Below, in pieces: positions 1 to 12,031 of a stretch of 64,000 bases of DNA. Source of the stretch: Candidatus Babelota bacterium. GTDB taxonomy: Bacteria > Babelota > Babeliae > Babelales > JAHIUU01. The position numbers and the translations under genes are program-made. Location: the NCBI GenBank assembly GCA_018817025.1, contig JAHIUU010000006.1, forward strand, positions 115,996 to 179,995, in the 5' to 3' direction. Position 1 is the first letter of the stretch, and every line of letters begins with the position of its first letter. Under the pieces are notes generated by a model that was given only the letters and a program-made list of their open reading frames with translations, ran no database searches and had not been told where the DNA came from.

Positions 1-1788
1 CTCCATCAACATCTGCTGCCGAATCTTCTCAATCGAGTCAGGCGCAAAAGCAGGTTCCATAAGGATCTCCCGCAAAATAGTAAGCCCTTTATCAAGGTCT
101 TGATTGAGTAAATCAAGACCAACAAAACCAGATGCTGTCGACAAAATAATACCGTGTGCCTCAAGATAACGGTTCAACTCTTTCGCAGAAGACCTCTTCG
201 TTCCCTCTCTCAACAGCTGACTAACAAATCGAGACATCCCGCCAAGCTCCGTCGGTTCATGCAAATAATCAGCCTTAAAACTAAGCAATAACGACAACTT
301 CGGCGTCGCCGGCCTATGGTAAAAAAGCACCTCCAACCCATTATCAAGAACAAAAGCTTTTGGAATAGGATACCGAAACTCTGGTAGCGGCTTATCTTTT
401 ACCTTAATCACAAACCGACCAGGCTCTATCGGAGTCGTCCGCTTGCATCGTTTAAGAATCTCTTTGTCCAACGCATCAGACTTTTTCTGCAACTCCATCC
501 AACGAAACTTTTCCTCGTCATTCGCCGGAAGAAGGTACCCTTTGTGCTGACGAAACGGCTTCAAATAGGTCGCAACCCCTTTTGCAATGTCATTGCGCCT
601 TACTTTCTTAACAGCCCCCATATACGAATCGATATAGGTCACCTTCCCCGTTGCCAAAAACGAGCCCCCAATCAACTCTGCCTGCCGTTCGACATTTTCT
701 AGTAATGAATAGTACCCGATCTCGGCCTTCTTTTTGATCGATAAAAACTCCCACTCTTCGATCGACTCCTGAGTAACAGCCTTAAATTCCTCTTCAATTA
801 GCGCTTCAATACGAGGCAACGACTCGATATTAATCGGCTGAACATAGAAAATTAAAAGAGACTTCTCAAACATCTCAAGCGTAAAACAGCCAACCGTCGT
901 CGCAATCTTTGTCTCATTAACAAGCTTTTCGTACAAACGAGAACTTCGCCCTTTTGCAAGTAAAAACTCAATCATGTTGATCAGATACGTGTCACCACTA
1001 CTAAACCCTGGAACCGGATAGGTATAAAACGCCCATGGATTATCGACCTCCCTGGGAAGATTAACCGTCACGTTAAAAATATCATCAACGAAATTATTTT
1101 TCTTTTTTTCATAACCAGAAGGGGATGGAATCTTCCCGAAATACTTCTCTGCGTACGCAAACACCTCTTCTCGCTTAACATCTCCAGTTACTACAAGCGT
1201 CGCATTAGCAGGATGATAATGCTTTTTATAAAACGCATATAAACTATCTCTATCTAGGCCAAGCAGATCGTGCTTGTATCCAATAATTGGGTGATGATAA
1301 GGGTGCGGCGAGAAAATCCCAGCCGACATTTTTTCTATTAAAGCTTCTTCGTAATTGTCTTTATATAATTTTAATTCTTGAATCACCGCATGAAGTTCAG
1401 AGTTAAGCATTTGTGGATCAAATCGGGCACAACACATGCAATCAGACAAAACTTGCAACGCCTCGGACCAAACATTAGACGGAAGCTTAAACACATACGC
1501 TGTATAATCGCTTGATGTAAATGCATTTGCATAACCGCCAAGCTTGATCGTAATAAGATCGATGTCACTTTCAGATAACTTTTTTGTACCCTTGAAAATC
1601 ATATGCTCAATGAGATGCGCCATCCCCCGCTCGCCCTCCTGCTCGTCCTTGGAACCAACGTTGTACCAAAGCTGCACGGCAACCTCAGGAATCGTACGCG
1701 ATGGGCGAACAAGAATGTTCATCCCATTCGACAGCTTTTTTTTATACACACGAAATACTTTCTGCGTCTTCTGTTTTGCATAGCTCAC
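1..1788 (-). CDS. M16-family zinc metalloprotease (insulinase/processing-peptidase-like), 3' end outside window
   Basis: Reverse-strand translation reads ...NGMNILVRPSRTIPEVAVQLWYNVGSKDEQEGERGMAHLIEHMIFKGTKKL..., the HxxEH zinc motif of M16 peptidases. Missing from the ORF track because it runs off the window edge. GTG start at 1788 is inferred. Confidence 0.88.
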   Translation of the reverse strand, partial: MSYAKQKTQKVFRVYKKKLSNGMNILVRPSRTIPEVAVQLWYNVGSKDEQEGERGMAHLIEHMIFKGTKKLSESDIDLITIKLGGYANAFTSSDYTAYVFKLPSNVWSEALQVLSDCMCCARFDPQMLNSELHAVIQELKLYKDNYEEALIEKMSAGIFSPHPYHHPIIGYKHDLLGLDRDSLYAFYKKHYHPANATLVVTGDVKREEVFAYAEKYFGKIPSPSGYEKKKNNFVDDIFNVTVNLPREVDNPWAFYTYPVPGFSSGDTYLINMIEFLLAKGRSSRLYEKLVNETKIATTVGCFTLEMFEKSLLIFYVQPINIESLPRIEALIEEEFKAVTQESIEEWEFLSIKKKAEIGYYSLLENVERQAELIGGSFLATGKVTYIDSYMGAVKKVRRNDIAKGVATYLKPFRQHKGYLLPANDEEKFRWMELQKKSDALDKEILKRCKRTTPIEPGRFVIKVKDKPLPEFRYPIPKAFVLDNGLEVLFYHRPATPKLSLLLSFKADYLHEPTELGGMSRFVSQLLREGTKRSSAKELNRYLEAHGIILSTASGFVGLDLLNQDLDKGLTILREILMEPAFAPDSIEKIRQQMLME

Positions 1789-1910
1789 CAATTTCCTTCG
1801 CGTACAATGGTTTCTAGTTTCATAAAAAACAACACGGCCCTAATTTATACAGAAGCACTCTATCAAAGCAAGTTTTTGATTTACTCCTGGCTTTCTCTAT
1901 ACTACCAATT

Positions 1911-2492
1911 ATGGGTAAAAAAAAGCTTCTTAAAAAAATAAAACAGAGCCAGTTTGTTTTCACCATCCTGACTTCCATCGCTCACATTCTGTTGCGCGCA
2001 ATCTTCGCAACCTATCGACTTCATGTCGCCTATGACAAATCCCTCAAAACTCCTCCTAACGCAACTCCTGGCGTCTTTTACGCCTGGCACCAAAACATTA
2101 TCGCTAGCACCGTCTTCTTTAAAAAACAACAGTTCTCTTTCCACTGTATCGTCAGCCCAAGTCGAGACGGCAAGTTCGCCGGCACCGTCGCACAAAAACT
2201 TGGTATCAAAGTCTTATACGGCTCAGCGCACAAAAAACCGATCGCCCTTGTACGAAATGCCCTACGCACACTGCAAAACGACAAACAACTTTTCTTAATC
2301 GGCGACGGCTCACGGGGGCCTACAAAACAGCTCCAACCAGGCGTCACCTATCTCGCTCAGCAGTCAAACCTTCCAATCTTTTTTATCGACTGCCAAACAC
2401 AATGGAAACTAACCGTTAAAAAAAGTTGGGATAAATTTCAGATCCCGATACCATTCAGCAAAATCTTTGTCACGATCAAACGAGCTGGATAA
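1911..2492 (+). CDS. DUF374 / lysophospholipid acyltransferase-like protein
   Basis: 193 aa; FYAWHQN...SPSRDGKFAG...GSRGPTKQLQPGVTYLAQQSNLPI pattern typical of DUF374 acyltransferases. Confidence 0.8.
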   Translation: MGKKKLLKKIKQSQFVFTILTSIAHILLRAIFATYRLHVAYDKSLKTPPNATPGVFYAWHQNIIASTVFFKKQQFSFHCIVSPSRDGKFAGTVAQKLGIKVLYGSAHKKPIALVRNALRTLQNDKQLFLIGDGSRGPTKQLQPGVTYLAQQSNLPIFFIDCQTQWKLTVKKSWDKFQIPIPFSKIFVTIKRAG

Positions 2493-2659
2493 GCACCAAA
2501 CAATTCGAAACCATATTCGTATTATTTCAGCTTGGTTGGCGTGACCCTAGATGAAATAATTTAGATATAGCTGCAAATTTGTTTGATCTTGTCGATTGTG
2601 CTACGATCTGTCGAACACGTATAATCTTGTGAAAACTTCTTAACTCGAAACTACGCTAC

Positions 2660-4642
2660 ATGTTCGTCTACGTAAAACTACTTCAGGGCTATACCAAAAC
2701 ACTTACCTATAAAATACCTCTATCTTGGGGCGACACAGATCTGACCGGCTCGGTAATCACTGTTCCGCTCAAAAACAAAATCGTCCCTGCGCTTGTAGTC
2801 AAAACATATCACCAGCTCTCACAAAAGAGCGCCTTTGAAATTAAAGAGGCTGTTGGCAAAGACCATCTACCTCCTGATCACCAATACGCAAAATTTATCC
2901 AAAAAGTTTCACAGTTTTACTTCGTTCATCCAAAAAAACTTTATCAACGAACGCAAAGTTTTATTTACACCAAAGAGCAGGCTGTCCCTAGGATCACTGC
3001 CAACCATAAAACAAAGCCAGCCCATGTGGAATCAATCACACCAACAACTGAACAACAGCAGGTTATAAATTATTTGTTACCACTTGTCGACAAGCCAAAA
3101 TATGCACCAACACTATTACATGGTGTAACCGGCTCTGGCAAAACAGAAATTTATAAAAAAATTATACAGTCCTGTGTCAAAAACAATAAAACGGTCCTGC
3201 TGCTTTTGCCAGAAGTGTCGTTAAGTCTGCAGTTTGAGAATTTATTAGCCAAACAACTTCCAGCTAGCATCCCCATCTTTGGGTTTCATTCGGCAAGCAA
3301 AGCTTCTGTAAAAAAGAAGCTCTGGCAATCGCTTCTTACGGAAAAAGCTTGCTTGATTGTTGGCGTCCATTTGCCAGTTATGCTTCCTATACCAAATCTT
3401 GGGTACATTATTGTCGACGAAGAACATGAGCTAGGTTTTCAGGAGAAAAAACACCCTAAAATTAATAGTAAAGAGATGGCTATCTGGCGGGCGAAATTAT
3501 ACGACATCCCAATCCTACTCGGCTCAGCAACCCCGTCAATTAATTCGATCTATAATGTCAAAAAGCACAACTGGAGGCTATTCGAATTAAAAAAACGGTT
3601 CGCAGGAAATTTTCCAAACGTTAAGATTGTCACGCTGGACGGCACACGCAGGCGATCAAGCTTCTGGATCACTAGAGAGTTAGAGCGAGCTATCGCCGAT
3701 CGAATAGAAAAAAAAGAACAAACATTGCTGTTCATCAACCGACGAGGCTACAGCTTTTTCGTCCAGTGCAAACAATGTGGTTTTACATTTCTTTGCCCGC
3801 ATTGTTCGGTTAGCCTGACCCTGCACAAGGGGCCTGTTGATACGACTTTGTGCTGTCATTACTGCGACCACAAAGAAAAAAGACCGACCGTATGCCGTGA
3901 ATGCAAGGCCCCGGAAAAAGAGCTTCTCCAACGTGGAATCGGCACGCAACAAGTTGTTTCTATTTTAGAAAAACTTTTTCCAGAAGCACGAATTGCTCGC
4001 GCTGATTTGGATACGACCCGTAAAAAACGTTTATGGCAGGAGACCGTAGAAAAATTTGAAAACCAAGAGATCGACATTTTAGTTGGCACACAAACAATCA
4101 CCAAGGGGTATCATTTTCCTCATGTCACGCTTGTCGGCATAATATGGGCCGACCTCAACGTGCACTTTCCTGTTTTCAATGCTAGTGAGACGGCGTTGCA
4201 ACAACTGGTTCAGGTTGCAGGCCGAGCTGGCAGGCAGAGTGCCGAAAGCCTGGTTATTGCGCAGGTAATACATACCCATCCAATTTTTGAATTTCTACAA
4301 GAAAAAGACTATATAAAATTTTGTGATGAAGAAATGGGGTTCCGAGAAGAAACGCTATACCCACCGTTTGGACGGCTTGTTCAGATTGAGTTGAAACATA
4401 CAAACGCAAAAACCATCGACGATGACGCACGGCGGCTATCGACGCTACTTACGCAACTTACAGAAACAAAAAGTCTGGGCGTTTCTGTCTTGGGGCCAGC
4501 GAAGCCGCTTGTGTATAGAATTCAAAAAACTGAGATGAGACATATTTTCCTCAAGGCTCCATCGTTCACGCCCATATATAAACTTCTGCATGAAGCCAAC
4601 CTCGAATCATTCGACAGCCAGGTGTTCGTTATTCCAACGTAA
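2660..4642 (+). CDS. priA: Primosomal protein N' (PriA helicase)
   Basis: 660 aa; LLHGVTGSGKTEIY Walker A, DEEHE box, paired-Cys zinc-binding region (CKQCGFTFLCPHC...CCHYCDHK...CRECKAP), RGIGTQ and VAGRAGR motifs. Confidence 0.95.
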   Translation: MFVYVKLLQGYTKTLTYKIPLSWGDTDLTGSVITVPLKNKIVPALVVKTYHQLSQKSAFEIKEAVGKDHLPPDHQYAKFIQKVSQFYFVHPKKLYQRTQSFIYTKEQAVPRITANHKTKPAHVESITPTTEQQQVINYLLPLVDKPKYAPTLLHGVTGSGKTEIYKKIIQSCVKNNKTVLLLLPEVSLSLQFENLLAKQLPASIPIFGFHSASKASVKKKLWQSLLTEKACLIVGVHLPVMLPIPNLGYIIVDEEHELGFQEKKHPKINSKEMAIWRAKLYDIPILLGSATPSINSIYNVKKHNWRLFELKKRFAGNFPNVKIVTLDGTRRRSSFWITRELERAIADRIEKKEQTLLFINRRGYSFFVQCKQCGFTFLCPHCSVSLTLHKGPVDTTLCCHYCDHKEKRPTVCRECKAPEKELLQRGIGTQQVVSILEKLFPEARIARADLDTTRKKRLWQETVEKFENQEIDILVGTQTITKGYHFPHVTLVGIIWADLNVHFPVFNASETALQQLVQVAGRAGRQSAESLVIAQVIHTHPIFEFLQEKDYIKFCDEEMGFREETLYPPFGRLVQIELKHTNAKTIDDDARRLSTLLTQLTETKSLGVSVLGPAKPLVYRIQKTEMRHIFLKAPSFTPIYKLLHEANLESFDSQVFVIPT

Positions 4643-4692
4643 AACCTGTTAGCATTAGGGCTCGCCTTCGGCTCTTCGGCCACGCTTGCAGC

Positions 4693-5058
4693 CTATGTAC
4701 TCGTTTTTGCCGCCTCGATCATCTCTTTGTAGCCACTTTCCAAAAGCGCCTGAAGCTCTTCTGTTTCCTTGAGAACCGACGCTTCCGGAACTTGAGCGCC
4801 ATGTACCAAAAGAAACGCTGCAACTTTTTCCTGCCCGGTCGCTCTTGCTAAGCTCAACGGCGTCCACCCATCTTCGTCTTGCACGTTTATATCGACACCC
4901 TCGTCAATACAACGCTGCACCGTCTGCACACAACCTAATCGAACTGCATCAAAAAGCGGTTCATCGAAATTGTTTTTTTGAAAAAAATTGCCCTTACCTA
5001 ACACCAAGAGTAACGCTCCTGTGCAAGCAAGGGCAATATATACCAAAGACTTCTTCAC
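4693..5058 (-). CDS. Small ankyrin-repeat protein with N-terminal membrane/signal segment
   Basis: 121 aa; hydrophobic N-terminus then PLFDAVRLGCVQTVQRCIDEGVDINVQDEDGWTPLSLARATGQEKVAAFLLVHGA (ankyrin consensus). Confidence 0.8.
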   Translation of the reverse strand: MKKSLVYIALACTGALLLVLGKGNFFQKNNFDEPLFDAVRLGCVQTVQRCIDEGVDINVQDEDGWTPLSLARATGQEKVAAFLLVHGAQVPEASVLKETEELQALLESGYKEMIEAAKTST

Positions 5059-5072
5059 ACTCTCTCCTTTTT

Positions 5073-6029
5073 TTACTTCTTTTTATTACTCAGCTGATTC
5101 GACCCGGGCACCCCCCTTTTAGGTCTTTTCTTTATAGTCTTCATAGTCTTCTTTTCTTTCAAATCTTTCGAAAAACTATTATATTCGATCTTATATTTCG
5201 CCACAGGATTCTTATAGTTTGGGGAAAGCCAGTCGCTCCCATACTTTCCACCGACTTTCTTCGTATTCTTCGGCTTCCTTTTTCGTTCTTCATTTCCCAC
5301 ATCATGACCAAGATAGTTTTCTGGTTTTTCAAAAATCTCAACGTTCGCTTTTGATTGAACGGGGGGCTCGGCAACCTCTTGGTTTGTTGGTTGTGCTTGC
5401 ACAGGTTCTACTGGTTCCGATTCTGTTTCTGTCGCAGGTTTATTCTCAAGTTTCGGTTCTCCTATAACAGCTTTAACAAGCTCTTTTTTATGATGGTCAG
5501 CCACCAGAGGCAACTCTTTTGGTTCTTCACCTGTACCATTTGGCTGGCTCTCGGTCTCGGAAACCACCGGCACCACTTCATCTTTTACTACAGCCCAATT
5601 GTACATCCAATTAACAGCAACCCATCCTCCAACAACAGTTCCGCCAAAACAAAACCCCTCAAGAAGAGTATAGAGCCACCACAGCCTCGTAAGCTTTGCA
5701 ATTTTTTCATCGAGCATAACCTGGCCTGAACCATCCCAAAGCCCCGAACTCTTAAGTTCAGCCATAAGCCCGGCTACCTTGGCGTCGGTTTCGCTAAAAC
5801 CTCTAAAGTTTTCCTGAGAAGTATACTTTTCAAACAATTCCAAAAGATCAAGCTGCTCTGATTTCTTTTTTGCCAAACGATGGAGATAAATTCCCAGAGC
5901 AGTTCCTGCGGCCGCGCCACCGGCACCAAGAACCATCTTAGTTTCGCCCGAAACAGCATCAACTCGACTAGCTGAAAAGCCAACAAACATAAACGCTACC
6001 AACGACAAAACCAAAACAAATTTTTTCAT
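5073..6029 (-). CDS. Hypothetical secreted/membrane protein, signal peptide plus helical hairpin and charged C-terminal tail
   Basis: ORF track 5073..6104; start trimmed to MKKFVLVLSLVAFMFVGFSASRVDA (typical signal peptide). Two Gly-rich hydrophobic segments flank a charged helix. Confidence 0.7.
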   Translation of the reverse strand: MKKFVLVLSLVAFMFVGFSASRVDAVSGETKMVLGAGGAAAGTALGIYLHRLAKKKSEQLDLLELFEKYTSQENFRGFSETDAKVAGLMAELKSSGLWDGSGQVMLDEKIAKLTRLWWLYTLLEGFCFGGTVVGGWVAVNWMYNWAVVKDEVVPVVSETESQPNGTGEEPKELPLVADHHKKELVKAVIGEPKLENKPATETESEPVEPVQAQPTNQEVAEPPVQSKANVEIFEKPENYLGHDVGNEERKRKPKNTKKVGGKYGSDWLSPNYKNPVAKYKIEYNSFSKDLKEKKTMKTIKKRPKRGVPGSNQLSNKKK

Positions 6030-6063
6030 AATGCAAACTCCCGAATAAGTACCGTTATTAATC

Positions 6064-6633
6064 TCAATTAGAAAAAACCGCACTTGCGATAGCAATAGAG
6101 CCAAAAATAGTTCCGGCGCTGAGTGTCGTCGGCGCTAGAACTCTTACCAAAGCAAGTTTTCTTGAAAGAGCTGCAATCTTTGAATCAAGATCTGCAAGCG
6201 TTTCTTCATCTACAGTTCCAGCATTAATTGCCTTAGCTAAATCAAAACGAGACTGCCGCAAATTATCCAATTGATTCTGATAACTCACTTCCTTGAAGCG
6301 TAAGTAATAACATAGACCCAAACCAGCGGTAATACCAGTTACACCAGCGGCACTGAGCAAAGCATTTTCATTTGAAATCCAGGAAAACATTTGGCCTTTT
6401 TCATGGGAACCAAAATCATCTGAATGTGAGTCTTTGTGGTTGAAAGAATAAAACATGTCTTGATTGTTGCAACCAAATTCGAACGAGTCTGCGTTTGTAG
6501 AACTATCTTTACCTGTTTTACCTGTTTTTCCTGTTTTACCTGTTTCAGCTGAAAAACCCTCGTTTTCCATCGCCACCGCTGTTCCCATAAACAACAACCC
6601 GAAAAACAATAAAACCATCATATTTTTTTTCAT
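6064..6633 (-). CDS. Hypothetical secreted/membrane protein, apparent paralog of the 5073-6029 product
   Basis: 189 aa; signal peptide, GKTGKTGKTGK repeat, same hydrophobic-helix-hydrophobic architecture as its neighbour. Confidence 0.7.
   Translation of the reverse strand: MKKNMMVLLFFGLLFMGTAVAMENEGFSAETGKTGKTGKTGKDSSTNADSFEFGCNNQDMFYSFNHKDSHSDDFGSHEKGQMFSWISNENALLSAAGVTGITAGLGLCYYLRFKEVSYQNQLDNLRQSRFDLAKAINAGTVDEETLADLDSKIAALSRKLALVRVLAPTTLSAGTIFGSIAIASAVFSN
6503..6547. repeat. Short tandem repeat (about 9 bp unit) encoding Gly-Lys-Thr repeats
   Basis: tttacctgttttacctgtttttcctgttttacctgttt, translated on the minus strand as TGKTGKTGKTGK. Confidence 0.7.
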
Positions 6634-6790
6634 CCCAAAAATCCTTTCTGTATACCTTAAAAAAGTCCCTTTTCAAACAAAAGAAAACTCATGGTATCAA
6701 ACATATTTTTATCACACAACCCCATCCCAAGCCTGGTTGCAATCTGTAACGTTTTTTGCTTTACTGTAGGCATATTTTTGAGGAAAAACT

Positions 6791-8122
6791 ATGAAAATTC
6801 AAAGAGGACTAAATAAAGAAATCGTACGCTCGATCTCAGAACAAAAGCAGGAACCGTCCTGGATGCTCGATCTGCGTATAAAAGCGCTAAAAACCTTCGA
6901 ATCCATGCCTGTGCCCTCCTGGGGACCAAGCCTCCAAGACCTATCTCTTGACGATTTGTATTACTATCTAAAACCGGTCAAAAAGAAGGAATCAATCTGG
7001 GATGAGGTCCCAGCTGACATCAAGAAAACGTTTGAAAAACTCAACGTTCCCCAGCAAGAACAAGAATTCTTTGCCGGCGTTGGCGCCCAGTACGAATCGG
7101 AGATGGTCTACCACAAACTGAAAGACGAATGGAAAGAGCAGGGGATCGTGTTTCTTGACACCGACTCGGGTCTCAAAGAGTATCCGGATCTTTTTAAAGA
7201 GTACTTTGGCTCGGTCGTACCGTATGCAGACAACAAATTTGCTGCGCTCAACTCAGCCGTCTGGAGCGGCGGCAGCTTTGTCTACATTCCTCCAGGGATT
7301 CAAATCACAATGCCCCTTCAAACATATTTTAGAATTGAAGCGGAACAGCTTGGCCAATTCGAACGAACTCTGATCATCGTCGATGAAGGCTCCAAATTAC
7401 ACTACCTCGAGGGCTGCACCGCACCATGGCAATCAACAAGCTCACTCCACTGCGGCGTCGTCGAAATCATCGCTAAAAAAAATGCCCGCATTCGATACTC
7501 AACCATACAAAACTGGTCGAAAAATATTTACAATCTCGTAACCAAACGAGCAGTCGCTTATCAAGACTCAGTTGTCGAGTGGATTTTTGGTAGCCTTGGG
7601 AGCAAGGTAACAATGGAATATCCGGGCGTAATCTTAAAAGAACCAGGCGCTCGAGCAGAGATTATCTCAATCGCAACCGCCACAACGAAACAACAAACGC
7701 AAGACTCTGGCGGTAAAGCGATCCACCTCGCACCCAACACCAGCTCAAGAATTATTTCGAAGTCGATAAGCAATAATGGCGGGGTAAATAATTATCGTGG
7801 CCTCGTAAAAATTGTTCCCGGTGCTATCGGCTGTAAGTCGTTCGTGCAATGCGATGCACTTATTCTAGACGACAACTCAAAAGCAGACGCTTACCCCTAT
7901 ATCGATGTCCAAGAACCTGACGTGCAGATCGCTCATGAAGCACGTGTCAGTAGTATCGAGGGAGAAAAAATCTTCTATCTCATGAGTCGAGGCCTCACAA
8001 AAAAACAGGCCGAAGCACTAATCGTCAACGGCTTTATCGAGCCCTTCGTGAAACAATTGCCACCAGAATACGCAATCGAAATGGAACGTCTGATGGAGCT
8101 AGAAGTTGGAGAAGACTCATGA
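6791..8122 (+). CDS. sufB: Fe-S cluster assembly protein SufB
   Basis: 443 aa; SufB-type N-terminus and core (SGGSFVYIPPGIQITMPLQTYFRIE, LHYLEGCTAP, HEARVSSIEGEKIFYLMSRGLTKKQAEALIVNGF). Confidence 0.93.
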   Translation: MKIQRGLNKEIVRSISEQKQEPSWMLDLRIKALKTFESMPVPSWGPSLQDLSLDDLYYYLKPVKKKESIWDEVPADIKKTFEKLNVPQQEQEFFAGVGAQYESEMVYHKLKDEWKEQGIVFLDTDSGLKEYPDLFKEYFGSVVPYADNKFAALNSAVWSGGSFVYIPPGIQITMPLQTYFRIEAEQLGQFERTLIIVDEGSKLHYLEGCTAPWQSTSSLHCGVVEIIAKKNARIRYSTIQNWSKNIYNLVTKRAVAYQDSVVEWIFGSLGSKVTMEYPGVILKEPGARAEIISIATATTKQQTQDSGGKAIHLAPNTSSRIISKSISNNGGVNNYRGLVKIVPGAIGCKSFVQCDALILDDNSKADAYPYIDVQEPDVQIAHEARVSSIEGEKIFYLMSRGLTKKQAEALIVNGFIEPFVKQLPPEYAIEMERLMELEVGEDS

Positions 8123-8862
8123 ACACTAACACAATCACCTACACCATTCTTGAACCCTCAACAAAAGCTGATCCTTTTTATCTGCAAAACCTCATGTACG
8201 ACCGGCCAATACAAATAACAGACCCACTGACAATCACCATAATTATTCCAAAAAACTGCTCTGTTTTTATTATTGACGACCTTCATCTTTCAGGCGCAAC
8301 ACAAAATACGATTGAGTTTATCCTGGAAGAGTCCAGCCAGCTCACGTATCAATTTTTTGTTGCAAATCATCAGTTATGCGAGCGATGCGAACACAAAGAG
8401 CTATACGACTGCCAAAAACTACCAGCGGTTTTTGAAAAAAATATATACGTAAATTTGACGGCCCCACACGCGCAAGCGTTTCTCAAATGTCACTACCTAG
8501 GTGATCAGAAAAGCAATTTTAAGCTTACAACCAAACAACATCACCAGGCCTCAAATACAACCAGCAAACTCATTATGAAAAGCGTTTTGGACGAGCAGGC
8601 AAAACTAATAAGCGATAGCGTTATTACTGTTGATAAAAAAATAAAAAATGTAACGGCTGAACAAACGAACAAAAATCTTATGCTTCACCCAAAAGCTCGG
8701 GTCATATCAATGCCAAAACTTCGCGTGAACTCAAAAGATGTTTCATGTAAACATGGTGCGACAGTGAGCACAATCGATCAGGAACAACTTTTTTATCTAC
8801 AAAGTCGTGGTATCGAAAAAAAAGAAGCCGAACGAATACTCATCGAAGCTTTTCTTGGGTAG
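8119..8862 (+). CDS. sufD: SufBD-domain protein (SufD-like), short
   Basis: 247 aa; HPKARVISMPKLRVNSKDVSCKHGATVSTIDQEQLFYLQSRGIEKKEAERILIEAFL is the SufD C-terminal signature. Overlaps the sufB stop by 4 bp. Confidence 0.85.
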   Translation: MNTNTITYTILEPSTKADPFYLQNLMYDRPIQITDPLTITIIIPKNCSVFIIDDLHLSGATQNTIEFILEESSQLTYQFFVANHQLCERCEHKELYDCQKLPAVFEKNIYVNLTAPHAQAFLKCHYLGDQKSNFKLTTKQHHQASNTTSKLIMKSVLDEQAKLISDSVITVDKKIKNVTAEQTNKNLMLHPKARVISMPKLRVNSKDVSCKHGATVSTIDQEQLFYLQSRGIEKKEAERILIEAFLG

Positions 8863-8863
8863 T

Positions 8864-11290
<2,427 letters not shown>

Positions 11291-11418
11291 TTATCCTTTT
11301 CACATTAGAACCAAAGCTTTTGTCCCTAGGGGAAATTTTTGAGTTTTTAGTATATCAAAACGGCTTACAATTGGCAAAATTCGAAGCAAACGAGCACACT
11401 TTATCCCCATTCCTCCCG

Positions 11419-11463
11419 AGTGTTTTGCGCAGCAAAACATATCGAAGGATATGAGCAAACACT
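11419..11463. other. Nested inverted-repeat element (candidate structured RNA, attenuator or REP-like)
   Basis: Outer arms AGTGTTTTGC / GCAAACACT enclose the perfect hairpin CATATC-GAAG-GATATG and an alternative pairing TGTTTTGC-GCA-GCAAAACA. Followed on + by TTTTCTGTTTTATTTTT. Confidence 0.45.
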
Positions 11464-11560
11464 TTTCTGTTTTATTTTTACAAAAGTTTCATGTAGTCTA
11501 TGAGATTCTCTATAGTAAACAAGATAGTAAACAAGTTTCACTTCGTATGCGATTACTTTT

Positions 11561-12031
11561 ATGAAAAAACTAAATCACGAAAAATTTATGTCTCTAGCCT
11601 TACGCCAAGCTGAAAAGGCATACGCCATTGGCGAGGTTCCTATCGGCGCGATCGTCGTGCACGAAAACGGAACAATCCTGGGGCGTGGCTACAATAAAAT
11701 GGAGGGGAGAAATTGCCAAACCTCTCACGCTGAAGTGATCGCCATACAAAAGGCATGCAAAAAAATCGGCGACTGGCGCCTGAATGACTGTTGGATTTAT
11801 GTAACGCTCGAGCCCTGCGTTATGTGCATGGGACTTATTCAGCTAAGCAGAATGAAAGGCGTCATCTTCGGAACGCAATCTCCCTTATTCGGATTTGAAC
11901 ACGGAAACAAAAAAAGTCTTCCTACCACCAAAACAGATTTGGTAATACAGGAAGGCATAAAAAAAAGAGAATGCACTCAGATACTACAAACATTCTTTCA
12001 GGAGATACGAAAAAGAAAGGGGATACGGTGA
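11561..12031 (+). CDS. tadA: tRNA-specific adenosine deaminase (TadA family)
   Basis: 156 aa; HAEVIAIQKAC and PCVMCMGLIQLSR deaminase zinc motifs. Confidence 0.9.
   Translation: MKKLNHEKFMSLALRQAEKAYAIGEVPIGAIVVHENGTILGRGYNKMEGRNCQTSHAEVIAIQKACKKIGDWRLNDCWIYVTLEPCVMCMGLIQLSRMKGVIFGTQSPLFGFEHGNKKSLPTTKTDLVIQEGIKKRECTQILQTFFQEIRKRKGIR

Noticed and set aside
2521-2560. 9-bp inverted repeat ATTATTTCA / TGAAATAAT upstream of priA
   Set aside because: Short AT-rich arms with a 22-nt loop; could easily be chance and no terminator or operator context is evident.
4845-5354. 169-aa + strand ORF antisense to the ankyrin gene
   Set aside because: Antisense to a protein with clear ankyrin consensus and signal sequence; no domain of its own.
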